NCBI RefSeq assembly: GCF_026626635.1
Contig: NZ_JAPNKA010000001.1
Span: 11,330,501 to 11,394,500, forward strand
Direction: 5' to 3'
DNA from: Archangium lansingense
GTDB taxonomy: Bacteria > Myxococcota > Myxococcia > Myxococcales > Myxococcaceae
Length of the DNA: 64,000 nt
The translations under genes were made by a program, and so were the position numbers. Each line of letters begins with the position of its first letter. The stretch's first letter is position 1. Of this stretch, positions 14,075 to 23,277 are shown one piece after another. The notes beneath the pieces were generated by a model, which ran no database searches, had not been told where the DNA came from, and saw only the letters and a list, made by a program, of their open reading frames with translations.

Positions 14075-14761
14075 TCACCGGATTTGGTACCCGAAGAGCA
14101 GTGCGTCGAAGTCCGCGGGGAGGGAGGCGAAGTCGGAGGTGACCCAGTGAGCCCCGGCCTCGAGCAGCACCTCCGCGGGTGTCAGGGTGGTGACACCCAC
14201 GGCGAGCATCCCCGCCGCACGCGCTGCGTGAATGCCGTGCACCGCGTCCTCGAAGACGACACACGCCGCGGGCTCCACTCCGAGCGCCCGCGCGGCAGCG
14301 AGGAAGAGGTCCGGAGCCGGCTTGCCCCGCGTCACGTCCTCCGCGCCAGCCACGTGGGAGAAGAAGGAGCGCAGCTCCAGCCCATCGAGCACGAAGGCCC
14401 GGTTGGCGCGCGGCCCCGCCGAGGCCACCGCGAGCTGGAGGCCGGCGTCCCGCAGCCGCACGAGCAGCTCCCGGGTACCGCGCAGGGGCGCCAGGTGCGG
14501 TGCGAAGAGCGCGCGGTAGTGGGACTCCTTCTGCTCCGCCAGCCGCGCCAGCTCCTCGGGCGGCACGGGCCTGCCGAGCAGCGCGGGGAGGATCTCCTCG
14601 TTGCGCCTGCCGTTGAACTCCCGCTCGAAGCGCTCCGCGGGCGCCTCGAGACCGAGGGAGTGAGACAGGGCCACCCACGCCTGGACGTGGAAGCGCATGT
14701 TGTCGACCAGGGTGCCATCCAAGTCGAAGATGGCGGCGAGAGGACGGGAGGAGAGGCTCAT
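14075..14761 (-). CDS. HAD-superfamily hydrolase, beta-phosphoglucomutase-like
   Basis: This 228-residue cytoplasmic phosphatase or mutase has HAD motif I at AAIFDLDGTLVDN (Asp13 and Asp15), a motif II region at AVASAGPRANR, and motif IV at VVFEDAVHGIHAARAAGM. The helical cap between residues 20 and 90 (SLGLEAPAERFEREFNGRRNEEI) is of the beta-phosphoglucomutase/phosphatase subclass. The substrate is probably a small sugar phosphate, but the sequence does not settle it. The start ATG 14761 leaves a 28-bp gap to the upstream DUF2378 gene on the same strand, so they may share a transcript. Confidence 0.85.
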   Translation of the reverse strand: MSLSSRPLAAIFDLDGTLVDNMRFHVQAWVALSHSLGLEAPAERFEREFNGRRNEEILPALLGRPVPPEELARLAEQKESHYRALFAPHLAPLRGTRELLVRLRDAGLQLAVASAGPRANRAFVLDGLELRSFFSHVAGAEDVTRGKPAPDLFLAAARALGVEPAACVVFEDAVHGIHAARAAGMLAVGVTTLTPAEVLLEAGAHWVTSDFASLPADFDALLFGYQIR

Positions 14762-14789
14762 GGCCTTCCCCCTATCAACTCTGGAGCGC

Positions 14790-15449
14790 TCACGCCTGCC
14801 AGGAGATGTCGTAGTCGCTTTCCAACGTGGAGAGCTGATGGCCGAGCACTCGCGCGCCCTTCGCTTGGGCCTTCTTCAGCACGCCCAGCAACATCCCCTC
14901 CTGAAAGGGGTAGGGCATGAACTCGCGCCGCATGGTGAGCCGGCCACTCGTGGGCCCCGTCCACACCACCGAGCGCACCCCGAAGCTCACCGAGGCTCGG
15001 TACACCGAGGGCATGTTGCCGACCAACCGCTTGGTGTCTCCCCCGGCCAGCAACTGGAGCGCCAGGCCCGCGGTAGAGGCCAGGAAGCTCTCCGCGGCCA
15101 CATAGCCAAGCTGCCGGAGCGCCTCGTCAATGCCGCCGTACCGGGCCTCCAACAGCCGCGCCGCGGCAAACACCATCCGCAGGTTCGCGCTGACGGGGTA
15201 GGCGAAGAAGTCCACCAGCTTCTCCTCCCCGCTCGCCTGCTGGCACCTGCGCACCGCCTCCTCGTCCCCCAGGATGCTGACCGCGTCCAACGTGGCCCGG
15301 AGGAACATGCCTCGCGCCGTGTCCGAAGGTGAGGCCATCGCCAGCCGCAGCTCCAGGTCTTCGTCAGAGCCCGGAGGGGCTGTCACCCACCAGCCCTGCT
15401 CATCGACCATGCGCATGCATCCCCCCAGCCGTGTCGAGGCATCGAGCAT
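14790..15449 (-). CDS. DUF2378 (TIGR02265) family protein, paralogue 3
   Basis: This 219-residue protein starts at ATG 15449; MRMVDEQGWW at 15416 is a possible alternative start. It has the family landmarks LVDFFAYPVSANLRMVFAA, VWTGPTSGRLTMRREFMPYPFQEG and a C-terminal STLESDYDISWQA. It is the third member within 3 kb. The function is unknown. It is divergent from the DUF5996 gene, and the gap 15450-15665 between them probably contains promoters for both; no clear consensus is visible. Confidence 0.85.
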   Translation of the reverse strand: MLDASTRLGGCMRMVDEQGWWVTAPPGSDEDLELRLAMASPSDTARGMFLRATLDAVSILGDEEAVRRCQQASGEEKLVDFFAYPVSANLRMVFAAARLLEARYGGIDEALRQLGYVAAESFLASTAGLALQLLAGGDTKRLVGNMPSVYRASVSFGVRSVVWTGPTSGRLTMRREFMPYPFQEGMLLGVLKKAQAKGARVLGHQLSTLESDYDISWQA

Positions 15450-15654
15450 GGCGCCACTGTAATCCCTCCGCCTCTCTTCGTCAGGTCTATGCCTTGTCTG
15501 TCATTGGGCTTGAAGAAATACATTCCCGGTGTGTCCACCCTGCCCAGGCTCGGGCCCCTCTTCCCTTGGCTCTCCGGCGTCCCTGCTCAGACCTGGGTCA
15601 TGGCTGCCCCCGAGGCCGGTCCCAACATTGTCGGGCGGACACTGCTCGTCGAGT

Positions 15655-15659
15655 GGAGG
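15655..15659 (+). promoter_or_regulatory. Ribosome binding site GGAGG that decides the DUF5996 start
   Basis: GGAGG lies six bases before ATG 15666. The upstream in-frame ATGs at 15489 and 15600 have no such site. Confidence 0.7.
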
Positions 15660-15665
15660 CAAACC

Positions 15666-16607
15666 ATGGACGCCTGGCCGGAACTACCGCTGGAAGAGTG
15701 GAAGGACACGCTCGCCACGCTCCACCGCTACACGCAGGTCATCGGGAAGGTGCGGCTGGAGCTGGCGCCGATGATGAACCACTGGTGGCAGGTGGCGCTG
15801 TACGTGACGGCGCGCGGGCTCACCACCTCGCCCATCCCCTCCGGGCAAGGCAGCTTCGAGGCCGACTTCGACTTCATCAACCATGAGCTCCTGCTGAGCA
15901 CCAGCGACGGCGAGCAGCGGGTGCTCGCGCTGGAGCCGCGCCCGGTGGCCGAGTTCTACAGGGACGTCATGGCCACGCTGCGCTCCATGGGCATCGACGT
16001 AGCCATCAACGACACGCCCCAGGAGATTCCGGACGACCTCACCCCCTTCAGCGAGGACCGGCACCACGCCTCGTATGACCCGGAGTACGCGCACCGCTGG
16101 TGGCTCGCGCTGGTGCAGGCGGACACCGTGCTCAAGGAGTTCCGGGGGCGCTTCACCGGCAAGTGCAGCCCGGTGCACTTCTTCTGGGGCAGCTTCGATA
16201 TGGCGGTGACGCGCTTCTCGGGCCGGCCCGCGCCAGAGCGGCCCGGCGCGGACCCCGTCACCCGCGAGGCCTACTGCGAGGAGGTCATCAGCGCCGGCTT
16301 CTGGCCTGGCACCGACCAGCTCGGAGGACCGGCCTTCTACTGCTACGCGACCCCGGAGCCCCCAGGCTTCGCCAAGGCAGCCATTCACCCGCGCGCCGCC
16401 TGGTACGACCCGACCTTCAAGGAGTTCCTCTTGAAGTACGACGACGTGCGCGCGGCCTCCAACCCCAGACAGCTGCTGCTCGACTTCTTCCAGAGCACCT
16501 ACGAGGCAGGCGCGAACCTCGGCGGCTGGAACCGGGAGCGGCTGGAGCGGCCACTCATCCGCGCTCACGCCGCCACCGCACCCGAGCAACCCGTCCCGGC
16601 GCCGTGA
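15666..16607 (+). CDS. DUF5996 family protein
   Basis: This protein of 313 residues starts at ATG 15666 (MDAWPELPLEEW), supported by the GGAGG site just upstream. The family landmarks are clear: TLHRYTQVIGKVRLELAP near the N-terminus, HWWQVALYVTARGLTTSPIP, a central RFTGKCSPVHFFWGSFDMAV and a late GPAFYCYATPEP. DUF5996 proteins are soluble, widespread and uncharacterised. No membrane segment or signal peptide is seen. The gene converges on the histidine kinase gene with a gap of 15 bp. An imperfect 13-base direct repeat (GTGACTCAC followed by a/gCGG) covers both stop codons. Confidence 0.85.
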   Translation: MDAWPELPLEEWKDTLATLHRYTQVIGKVRLELAPMMNHWWQVALYVTARGLTTSPIPSGQGSFEADFDFINHELLLSTSDGEQRVLALEPRPVAEFYRDVMATLRSMGIDVAINDTPQEIPDDLTPFSEDRHHASYDPEYAHRWWLALVQADTVLKEFRGRFTGKCSPVHFFWGSFDMAVTRFSGRPAPERPGADPVTREAYCEEVISAGFWPGTDQLGGPAFYCYATPEPPGFAKAAIHPRAAWYDPTFKEFLLKYDDVRAASNPRQLLLDFFQSTYEAGANLGGWNRERLERPLIRAHAATAPEQPVPAP

Positions 16608-16622
16608 CTCACACGGGGTGAC

Positions 16623-18695
16623 TCACGCGGAAGGTGGGGGCGCCCCGGCCCCACCACCGCCACCACCTCCCGGGTGCGCCTCCGCCTGGCCGAGGAAATC
16701 ATCCAGCGCGCCCACGTCGATGGGCTTGCGGAACACGGCATCCACCAACGCGAGGTTGGCGCGGTTCTGCCCGCGCACGTCCATGCCTGTCACAATGGCC
16801 AGCAGCGCCTGGGGCGAGCGCTTGCGCAGCTCGCGCGCCACCTCCCACCCCGACATGTCCGGCATCACCGCGTCCAGGAGGGCAGCGTCATAGCGGCGCT
16901 CGTCCCACATCTTCAGCGCCACGTCCCCGCTGTTGGCCACCTTCACGTCGTAGCCCTCCTCGCCGAGCACCTCCGCCATCATCCGCGCGTTGTCCAGGTC
17001 GTCGTCCACCACCAGCACCCGGCGCGTCTGCTGGAAGCGCCGCGGGCCCGCCGGCTCCGGGCCCTCCGTCGGCCGCGCCGCCACCACCGCCGCCGCTTCG
17101 TCCGCGGACCGCACCAGGGGCAGCCGCACCACGAAGGCCGCCCCTCCCTCCGGCAGGTTCTCCACCGTCAGCTCGCCGCCCCAGCGCTGCACCTGGTTGC
17201 GCGCCACCGCCAACAGCAGTGAGAGCTGAGGCGCTACCGACTCGCGGTTGAGCGGGTCGAACATGCGCGTCATGTCCTCCGCCTCGTACGGCGTGCTGGA
17301 GTCCGCTACCCGCAGCGTCACCCACCCGTCCGCCTCCCGGCGCGTCTCCACCAGCACCCGCCCACCCTCGTCGCTCAGGCGCTCGCGCTCGGCCAGCAGC
17401 AGGTTCACCACCAGCTCGCGGAAGAAGCCCGGGTCGGCCCGCACCGCCCCCGGCTCGCCCAGCCGCTGCTCCACCGTCACCGGGTGCTCGCGCCCCTCCA
17501 GCTCCGCCCGCGCCATCTCCAGCGCCTCGCGCACCGTCGCGTCCACCTGCACGTCCGACAGCTGCTCCTCGGTGCGCTGGACGTTGAACTCCTGCAGCCG
17601 CGCCACCAGCTCGCCCACCTGTCCCACCGTCTTGTCGAGCGCGTCCAGGTGCTCGGGCTTGAACTCGCGCCGCAGCAACGTAATCCGCAGGCGCAGCACG
17701 TTGAGGAAGTTGTTGAGCGCGTGCGCCGCGCCACTGGCCAGCTGCCCCAACGCCTGGGTGCGCGTGCGCTGCAGCAGCCGGCCCTGCAGCCGCCGCACCG
17801 CGTCGTTGGCGCTCATCAGCGCCTTCGTCTTGTTGGCCGCCTCTGTGCGGTCGGTGAAGGTCTGGATGACGCCGGCCAGCTCGCCCTCCTCCTCCCAGAC
17901 GGGCGTGGCGCTCATCTCCAGGGTGGCCTCGCCCCCACCGGGCCGCTCCACCACCATCATCACCCCGCGCACCGGCCCGCGCTCCTTCAGCGCCCGCATG
18001 AAGGGCATGTCCGCCACCTTGAAGGACTCGCCATTGGGCTGGCGCGCATTCACCTGGGTGAGCACCGCCGCCAGCGGCGACTGCGAGCGCGAGCCCACCA
18101 CCGCCCGCATGGGCATGCCGATGAGCCGGCTCACCGGTGGCGTGGCGAAGGACACCGTGCCGTCCACCTCGGCCAGCAGGATGCCCACCTCCACGTGGTG
18201 CAGCACGGACTCCATCACCGCCGCCTCGCGGAAGCGCACCTCCTCCGTCCTCAGCACCCGCGCGAACGAGGCCTGCGCCGAGGCGTGCGCCTCGCCCACC
18301 AGCTCCACCATGAAGGTGGCCACCTCCGGCTCCAGCCTCCCGTTGCGCCGGGCGTAGACGGTGAGGAGCACCTCCTCCAGCGACTTGAACTCGCGCGCCA
18401 GGTCCTCCGCGTCGAAGCGCTGGTTGTACCGGCGGGCCCCGTGCGAGCGCACCACCTCCGGCCAGAGAGACAGGGTGTCGGTCCCACGGTCCCTGAGCAG
18501 GCGGACGAGCTCTTCTATCAACCGGCGCAGGGGCGCCCGCAGGTTGCGCCCGGGGATGTCCAGTTCATACGTCTCGGCACGGATGCGCTTGGACCACAGG
18601 CGCACCACGCGCTCCGACTCCTCTTCCAGCAGTTGAAGCAGGGCGGCCACCGGATTCACGGGTGGCGGGGTGTCATGGAGGAAAGGGATGGCCAT
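16623..18695 (-). CDS. Hybrid histidine kinase with RsbRD-like and PAS domains and C-terminal receiver
   Basis: This 690-residue cytoplasmic protein starts at ATG 18695, with GGAGG (18700-18704) four bases before it. It has an RsbRD_N-like helical sensor (12-150), a PAS domain (about 155-285), a HisKA helix with the phospho-acceptor in GAAHALNNFLN (His325), an ATPase domain (about 415-530) and a receiver domain (558-672) with Asp564/565, phospho-acceptor Asp608 and Lys657. The ATPase domain keeps an N-box-like Asn431 but its G1 region is VADSSTPYEAED and its G2 region SVAPQLSLLLA, so the usual DxGxG and GxGxG glycine motifs are absent. ATP binding may be weak or lost. The C-terminus is Gly/Pro-rich. 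No transmembrane segment is visible, so the signal is intracellular. Confidence 0.85.
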   Translation of the reverse strand: MAIPFLHDTPPPVNPVAALLQLLEEESERVVRLWSKRIRAETYELDIPGRNLRAPLRRLIEELVRLLRDRGTDTLSLWPEVVRSHGARRYNQRFDAEDLAREFKSLEEVLLTVYARRNGRLEPEVATFMVELVGEAHASAQASFARVLRTEEVRFREAAVMESVLHHVEVGILLAEVDGTVSFATPPVSRLIGMPMRAVVGSRSQSPLAAVLTQVNARQPNGESFKVADMPFMRALKERGPVRGVMMVVERPGGGEATLEMSATPVWEEEGELAGVIQTFTDRTEAANKTKALMSANDAVRRLQGRLLQRTRTQALGQLASGAAHALNNFLNVLRLRITLLRREFKPEHLDALDKTVGQVGELVARLQEFNVQRTEEQLSDVQVDATVREALEMARAELEGREHPVTVEQRLGEPGAVRADPGFFRELVVNLLLAERERLSDEGGRVLVETRREADGWVTLRVADSSTPYEAEDMTRMFDPLNRESVAPQLSLLLAVARNQVQRWGGELTVENLPEGGAAFVVRLPLVRSADEAAAVVAARPTEGPEPAGPRRFQQTRRVLVVDDDLDNARMMAEVLGEEGYDVKVANSGDVALKMWDERRYDAALLDAVMPDMSGWEVARELRKRSPQALLAIVTGMDVRGQNRANLALVDAVFRKPIDVGALDDFLGQAEAHPGGGGGGGAGAPPPSA

Positions 18696-18699
18696 GGTT

Positions 18700-18704
18700 C
18701 CTCC
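18700..18704 (-). promoter_or_regulatory. Ribosome binding site GGAGG for the hybrid kinase
   Basis: This site on the minus strand supports ATG 18695 over an in-frame start 147 bases farther upstream. Confidence 0.6.
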
Positions 18705-18778
18705 GGGAGAGAGTGGGCACGGCGACCCGGCACGGCCACCCGTGCGCCCGGGCCGCTTCCCCAGGGGAGACCTGAACG

Positions 18779-19585
18779 ATGGCAATCGAGGGCAACGAGC
18801 GCGACAAGAACGAATACGAAGCCCTGCCGCTCTCGGACGCATCCATGGCCCAGCTGTTCCGGGGTGAGCTCAGTCGCTCGGACACCTGGCGGTCACGCCT
18901 GGACAACACCACCAACTGGTCCATGACGACCACCGCCGCCGTCGTCTCCTTCGGTTTCTCCGCCAACGCCGCCCCCGTCGTCTTCCTGGTGGGCATCGGC
19001 ATGGTGCTGTCCTTCCTCTTCATCGAGGCACGGCGCTACCGCTACTACGACCTGTGGATTCGCCGGGTCCGGCTGCTGGAGGACGGCTACTGGGTGCCCA
19101 TGCTGCGCCGCGAGCCGGTGGACCCGGACGCCCTGCGCGAGCTGGCCGGCATCATGGAGCGGCCGCAGATCCAGCTCTCGCTCTTCTCCGCCATCTCCAC
19201 CCGCCTCAACCGGGCGTATGGGCCCATCCTGCTGGTGCTGACGCTCTCCTGGTTCGTCAAGGTGTACAGCCACCCGTGGCCGGCGAGGAACACCGCCGAG
19301 TTCATCGAGCGCGCGCGCATCGGGCCCCTCCACGGCGGCTTCGTGATGGCGTTCTTCTTCCTGATGGTGCTCGTCTTCGCCTACCTCTTCGTGGCCTCCT
19401 TCTTCACCAAGGCCCCGCTGGGAGAGCTGCGCACCCGGCCGCGCGGACGCCGCGCTGCGTTGTGGGAGTCCTTCTACCGGCCGTACGCCACGCTGTCCCC
19501 ACGCCGCCGGGGCAGCCGCAAGACCCCGGCCCGGCCGCAGGGGCCTCCGTCCCCTCCTCCCATCCAGACTCCACCGACGCATTAG
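18779..19585 (+). CDS. DUF2270 integral membrane protein
   Basis: This 268-residue protein is divergent from the hybrid kinase. The N-terminal signature LFRGELSRSDTWRSRLDNTTNW is typical of DUF2270. Two closely spaced membrane segments follow (about 45-80, TTAAVVSFGFSANAAPVVFLVG). A third lies near 145-160 (ILLVLTLSWFVKVYSH) and a fourth near 187-208 (VMAFFFLMVLVFAYLF). The C-terminus is basic and proline-rich and presumably cytoplasmic. The function of the family is not established. The shared 83-bp gap with the kinase gene allows coordinate control, which is speculative. Confidence 0.85.
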   Translation: MAIEGNERDKNEYEALPLSDASMAQLFRGELSRSDTWRSRLDNTTNWSMTTTAAVVSFGFSANAAPVVFLVGIGMVLSFLFIEARRYRYYDLWIRRVRLLEDGYWVPMLRREPVDPDALRELAGIMERPQIQLSLFSAISTRLNRAYGPILLVLTLSWFVKVYSHPWPARNTAEFIERARIGPLHGGFVMAFFFLMVLVFAYLFVASFFTKAPLGELRTRPRGRRAALWESFYRPYATLSPRRRGSRKTPARPQGPPSPPPIQTPPTH

Positions 19586-19650
19586 CCGGGCTGAGAGCAG
19601 AGCTTTTTCCTCCTTCCGGGGCCCTGTCTTTTGTGCTTGAAGCGCGAGAC

Positions 19651-20655
19651 ATGGCGAATACGCGTACGGTTACGGTCATCAATGGCGACGGCATTGGCCC
19701 CGAAGTGATGGCGGCCACCATCCGCGTCCTCGAGGCGCTCAAGGCTCCGCTCGAGTTCGAGTTCAAGGACGCGGGTGCTGAGGTCATCGCCAAGTACGGC
19801 ACCAACCTCCCCCACGAGACGGTGGAGGCGGTGCTGCGCAGCGGCGTGGCGCTCAAGGGCCCCACGGGCACGGTGGTGGGCGGCGGCATGGCCTCGGCCA
19901 ACGTGGGCCTGCGCAAGCGCCTGGACCTGTACTCCTCGCTGCGCCCGGTGAAGAGCGTGCCCGGCGTGAAGACGCGCTACGACAACGTGGACCTGGTGGT
20001 GGTGCGCGAGAACACCGAGTCGCTCTACGCCGGCCTGGAGCACATCATCGTCCCGGGCGTGGTGGAGTCGCTGAAGATCATCACCGAGAAGGCCTCCACG
20101 CGCATTGCGCGCTTCGCCTTCGAGTACGCCAAAAAGCACGGGCGCAAGAAGGTGACGAGCGTCCACAAGGCCAACATCATGAAGCTGTCGGATGGCCTCT
20201 TCCTCGACTGCACCCGCAAGGTGGGCCGGGAGTACCCGGAGATTCAGTACGAGGAGGTCATCGTCGACAACATGTGCATGCAGCTGGTGAAGGACCCGAC
20301 GCGCTACGACGTGCTGGTGATGGAGAACCTGTACGGGGACATCCTCAGCGACCTGTGCGCGGGCCTGGTGGGCGGCCTGGGCCTGGTGCCGGGCGCCAAC
20401 ATCGGCGAGCGCACGGCGATGTTCGAGGCGGTGCACGGCACGGCGCCGGACATCGCGGGCAAGGGCCTGGCCAACCCCACCGCGCTGATGATGTCGGCGG
20501 TGATGATGCTGGACTGGCTCGACATGCGGGACGAGGCGCGCAAGTTCGAGAACGCGCTGGCCAAGGTGCACGGCGAGGGCAAGTCGCGCACGGGCGACCT
20601 GGGCGGCAGCGCCACCACGCGCGAGTTCACCGACGCGGTCATCGCGGCGCTGTAG
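19651..20655 (+). CDS. icd: NAD-type isocitrate dehydrogenase (isocitrate/isopropylmalate dehydrogenase family)
   Basis: This 334-residue enzyme starts at ATG 19651 (MANTRTVTVINGDGIGPEVM). It would oxidise and decarboxylate isocitrate to 2-oxoglutarate in the TCA cycle. Visible signatures are GDGIGPE, the substrate-binding segment VRENTESLYAGLEH, and YGDILSDLCAGLVGGLGLVPGAN, the family signature. HGTAPDIAGKG carries Asp-Ile after the Pro, where NADP enzymes have Lys-Tyr, pointing to NAD. The length and the short form match the mitochondrial-like/Thermus-like homodimeric class. A homoisocitrate or isopropylmalate dehydrogenase is less likely because of the NTESLYAG segment. It is followed by a repeat copy and a hairpin. 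Confidence 0.88.
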   Translation: MANTRTVTVINGDGIGPEVMAATIRVLEALKAPLEFEFKDAGAEVIAKYGTNLPHETVEAVLRSGVALKGPTGTVVGGGMASANVGLRKRLDLYSSLRPVKSVPGVKTRYDNVDLVVVRENTESLYAGLEHIIVPGVVESLKIITEKASTRIARFAFEYAKKHGRKKVTSVHKANIMKLSDGLFLDCTRKVGREYPEIQYEEVIVDNMCMQLVKDPTRYDVLVMENLYGDILSDLCAGLVGGLGLVPGANIGERTAMFEAVHGTAPDIAGKGLANPTALMMSAVMMLDWLDMRDEARKFENALAKVHGEGKSRTGDLGGSATTREFTDAVIAAL

Positions 20656-20666
20656 TTGAAGTCTCC

Positions 20667-20705
20667 TCCCTCTCCCCTCGGGAGAGGGTCGGGGTGAGGG
20701 TATCG
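20667..20705 (+). repeat. Palindromic GEG repeat, copy 3
   Basis: The arms and the GGGGTGAGGGTAT tail match the other copies. It starts 12 bp after the icd stop, between convergent genes. Confidence 0.85.
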
Positions 20706-20761
20706 AGCCCCCAGGTTCTACCCTCGCCCCCGCGTCACCTGGCTCCCGGTGTCCCGAGGAA

Positions 20762-20784
20762 GGGACCCGCCGGAGCGGGCCCCT
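20762..20784. terminator. Hairpin between convergent icd and kelch genes
   Basis: GGGACCCGC and GCGGGCCCC are nearly complementary around the loop CGGA. There is no clear U tract, so intrinsic termination is only probable. Confidence 0.5.
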
Positions 20785-20791
20785 CCCCACG

Positions 20792-23164
20792 TCACGGCAG
20801 GTACAGCTCGACGCCGCTGCTGGCGATGCCACCGCCGCCCTGCGCCGGGCGGATACCGCCGGCGACGAGCACGAGGCCAGACGGCAGAACCGTGGCCGTG
20901 AAGTCGATCCGTGCGGTGCTCATCGTTCCCGCGGAGGACCACGTGCCCGCGGCCGGGTCATACAGCTCGGCGCTCGCGACGTAGCCGTTGGAAATGGTGT
21001 AGTCGTAGCCGCCCATCACGAGCGCCTTGCCCGACTGCAGCGCCACCCCCACGGTCCCCGCGCGCTGCGCGCTGAGGCTCCCGGTCATCGTCCAGCTATC
21101 CGCCGTCGGGTCATACACCTCGGCGGGGAGGGACGGGCCCTCGGTGTCCGCCACCAGCACCTTGCCGGAGGACAGCTGCACCACCACGGTCCGGTAGTGG
21201 CTCCAGAACATCGCGTTGGTGAGGCTCCAGAGGCCCGTGTCCGGCGCGTAGAACTCGACGTTGTTGGTCGAGTAGGAGGTCCCCCCCACCACCAGCACCC
21301 TGCCGGACGACAGGACCAGCGCCTCATGCCCCGCCCGGCTCAGATTCAGGATCCCCGCAGACGTCCAGGTGTTCGCCGCCGGGTCGTACAGCTCCGCATC
21401 GTACTGGCTGCTCATGCCGCCGTAGCCGCCCACCACCAGCACCTTGCCGGACGGCAGCAGCGTGGCCGTGTGGTCGGCGCGGCCGCGACTCATTCCCGCC
21501 ACCGGAGACCAGGTGCTGGTGGCCGGGTCGTACAGCTCCGCGCGCTCCGTCGACACGTAGTTCGAGGCGATCGTGGCGTAGCCGCCCACCACCAGCACCT
21601 TGCCGGACGGCAGCAGCGTGGCCGTGTGGTTCTGGCGTGCCGTGCCCAGGCTTCCGGTGGACGTCCAGACGTCCGTGGCCGGATCGTACAGCTCCGAGGA
21701 CGCCAGGCCCCCCGTCAGCCCGAACCCTCCCGCCACCAGCACCTTGCCGGACGGCAGCAGCGTGGCCGTATGGGCGCTTCGCTCCGTGGTCATCGGCGGC
21801 GAGCGCACCCAGGTGGACGGCGGACAGGCAGGACCCGTGAGGGAGACCGTGAAGGTGGTGGAGGCGGACAGGCCCGCCGCGTTCTTCACCGAGGCCGTAA
21901 CGGTGGTGGTGGGCCGCGACGGAACCACGCAGGAGGGCGCCGTCCAGACGACCTCGCTCGAGGCGATGCCCGACAGCGGCGAGCCCAGGGTGCCCCGGAA
22001 GGACGACCACTGGAAGGAGAGAGCGCTTCCCACGGGGTCACTCGCCGTCACGCGAAAGGTGACGGTGCTACCCGCGGCCACAGTGGTGGCGGACTGGGTG
22101 GAGCCCGTGATGCGCGGCGGGAAGCTCGCCGTGGGCTTCTGGCCCACGCACATGCGCAGGGTGCCCGTCGTCTGGCCGCCACGCCCGTCGGTGACGGAGA
22201 CCTCCAGAGCGCAGACGGAGCAACCATCCTGCGAGGGCGGCGGAATGCCGTGCGGCGAGGGCGTGAAGGTCGCCGTGCGCGTGGTCTCACCCGTCCAGGT
22301 GCCGGAGCACCAGGGCGAGGACCACTGATAGGAGAGCGCGTCCCCGTCGAAGTCGGAGGCGGTGGCCTGCACCGTCGTCGCCTCACCCATGGCGATGAAG
22401 GAGGGCGAGGCGGTGATGCGCGTCACCTGCGGCCAGGAGTTGAGGATGGCACCCACGGAGGCGCTCCCGCCCACGCCGCCATCCTGCCCGGGCCCGCCGT
22501 CCACCGTGAGGGTGAGGCTGAGGGCGGCCGAGGCCCCGCGCGAGTCCGTCACCGTCACCGTCACCGTCGCGCTGCCTGCGAGCGCGGGGGCCGTCCACGT
22601 CGTCGAGGTGCTGGTGGTGTTGTCGAAGCTGCCCGCCGAGGACGTCCACGCGTAGGAGAGCGTGTCCCCCGCGTTGTAATCCACCGCGGTGACCTGCAGC
22701 GACACGGAGCCGCCCACCGCCACGCGGTTGCTCGAGGCCACCAGCGAAGTGATGCGCGGCACGTCGTTCTCGAAGCCCGGCCCCGAGCTCGTCTCCTGGA
22801 GCGTGATGCTCACCACCGCCGTCGTCCCGCCGGAAACGGTGACGCCCGTGGCCTGGCCCGCGAAGTGCTTGCCGCCCGCGGCGTCGAAGGCCTCGGCGGT
22901 GAAGGTGCGGTCCGAGCCCACCGGAATGCTCGACAGGGTGCCGCTCCAGTTCCCGCCCGCCTTCACCAGCGAGCCAGTGACCGGGTCCATGTCTGGCGCC
23001 GTCACCGTCACCAGCACACTCGCCACCTCATCGGCGGTGGCCGACTGGATGACCGCCATGAGCTGCACCGAGCCCGTGGTGCTCTCGGTGGGCTGAGTAC
23101 ACCCCGCCGCCACCAGGACGACAGCGGCGAGCCATAGCCAGCCCGCCTTCATTCTCTGAACCAT
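20792..23164 (-). CDS. Surface lipoprotein with Ig/PKD-like domains and a kelch beta-propeller
   Basis: This protein of about 790 residues starts at ATG 23164 or 23152 (MKAGWLWLAAVVLVAAGC). The lipobox VAAGC indicates an acylated outer-surface or periplasmic lipoprotein. After a beta-rich domain come two or three Ig/PKD-like modules (SLQVTAVDYNAGDTLSYAW; TTVQATASDFDGDALSYQW; VTFRVTASDPVGSALSFQW). The C-terminal half is a propeller of about six kelch units with the pattern HTATLLPSGKVLVVGG...AELYDPAT..W. Myxobacteria carry many such proteins. The propeller probably binds a ligand; a galactose oxidase-like activity is not supported, as I see no copper-ligand pattern. Confidence 0.88.
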   Translation of the reverse strand: MVQRMKAGWLWLAAVVLVAAGCTQPTESTTGSVQLMAVIQSATADEVASVLVTVTAPDMDPVTGSLVKAGGNWSGTLSSIPVGSDRTFTAEAFDAAGGKHFAGQATGVTVSGGTTAVVSITLQETSSGPGFENDVPRITSLVASSNRVAVGGSVSLQVTAVDYNAGDTLSYAWTSSAGSFDNTTSTSTTWTAPALAGSATVTVTVTDSRGASAALSLTLTVDGGPGQDGGVGGSASVGAILNSWPQVTRITASPSFIAMGEATTVQATASDFDGDALSYQWSSPWCSGTWTGETTRTATFTPSPHGIPPPSQDGCSVCALEVSVTDGRGGQTTGTLRMCVGQKPTASFPPRITGSTQSATTVAAGSTVTFRVTASDPVGSALSFQWSSFRGTLGSPLSGIASSEVVWTAPSCVVPSRPTTTVTASVKNAAGLSASTTFTVSLTGPACPPSTWVRSPPMTTERSAHTATLLPSGKVLVAGGFGLTGGLASSELYDPATDVWTSTGSLGTARQNHTATLLPSGKVLVVGGYATIASNYVSTERAELYDPATSTWSPVAGMSRGRADHTATLLPSGKVLVVGGYGGMSSQYDAELYDPAANTWTSAGILNLSRAGHEALVLSSGRVLVVGGTSYSTNNVEFYAPDTGLWSLTNAMFWSHYRTVVVQLSSGKVLVADTEGPSLPAEVYDPTADSWTMTGSLSAQRAGTVGVALQSGKALVMGGYDYTISNGYVASAELYDPAAGTWSSAGTMSTARIDFTATVLPSGLVLVAGGIRPAQGGGGIASSGVELYLP

Positions 23165-23277
23165 GTGGAAGAACCCCCTCAAAGAGTCGCGCCCGCTCCA
23201 AACGGGCGGCGGGCGAACACTACAGGGGCCCCCCCATTCTGAGTCCAGCGGGGGTGGATTATTCCGGATGTAGGCGC

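Noticed and set aside
20792..23164. Kelch lipoprotein as a galactose oxidase
   Set aside because: The propeller is present but I could not find the Cys-Tyr and His copper-site pattern.
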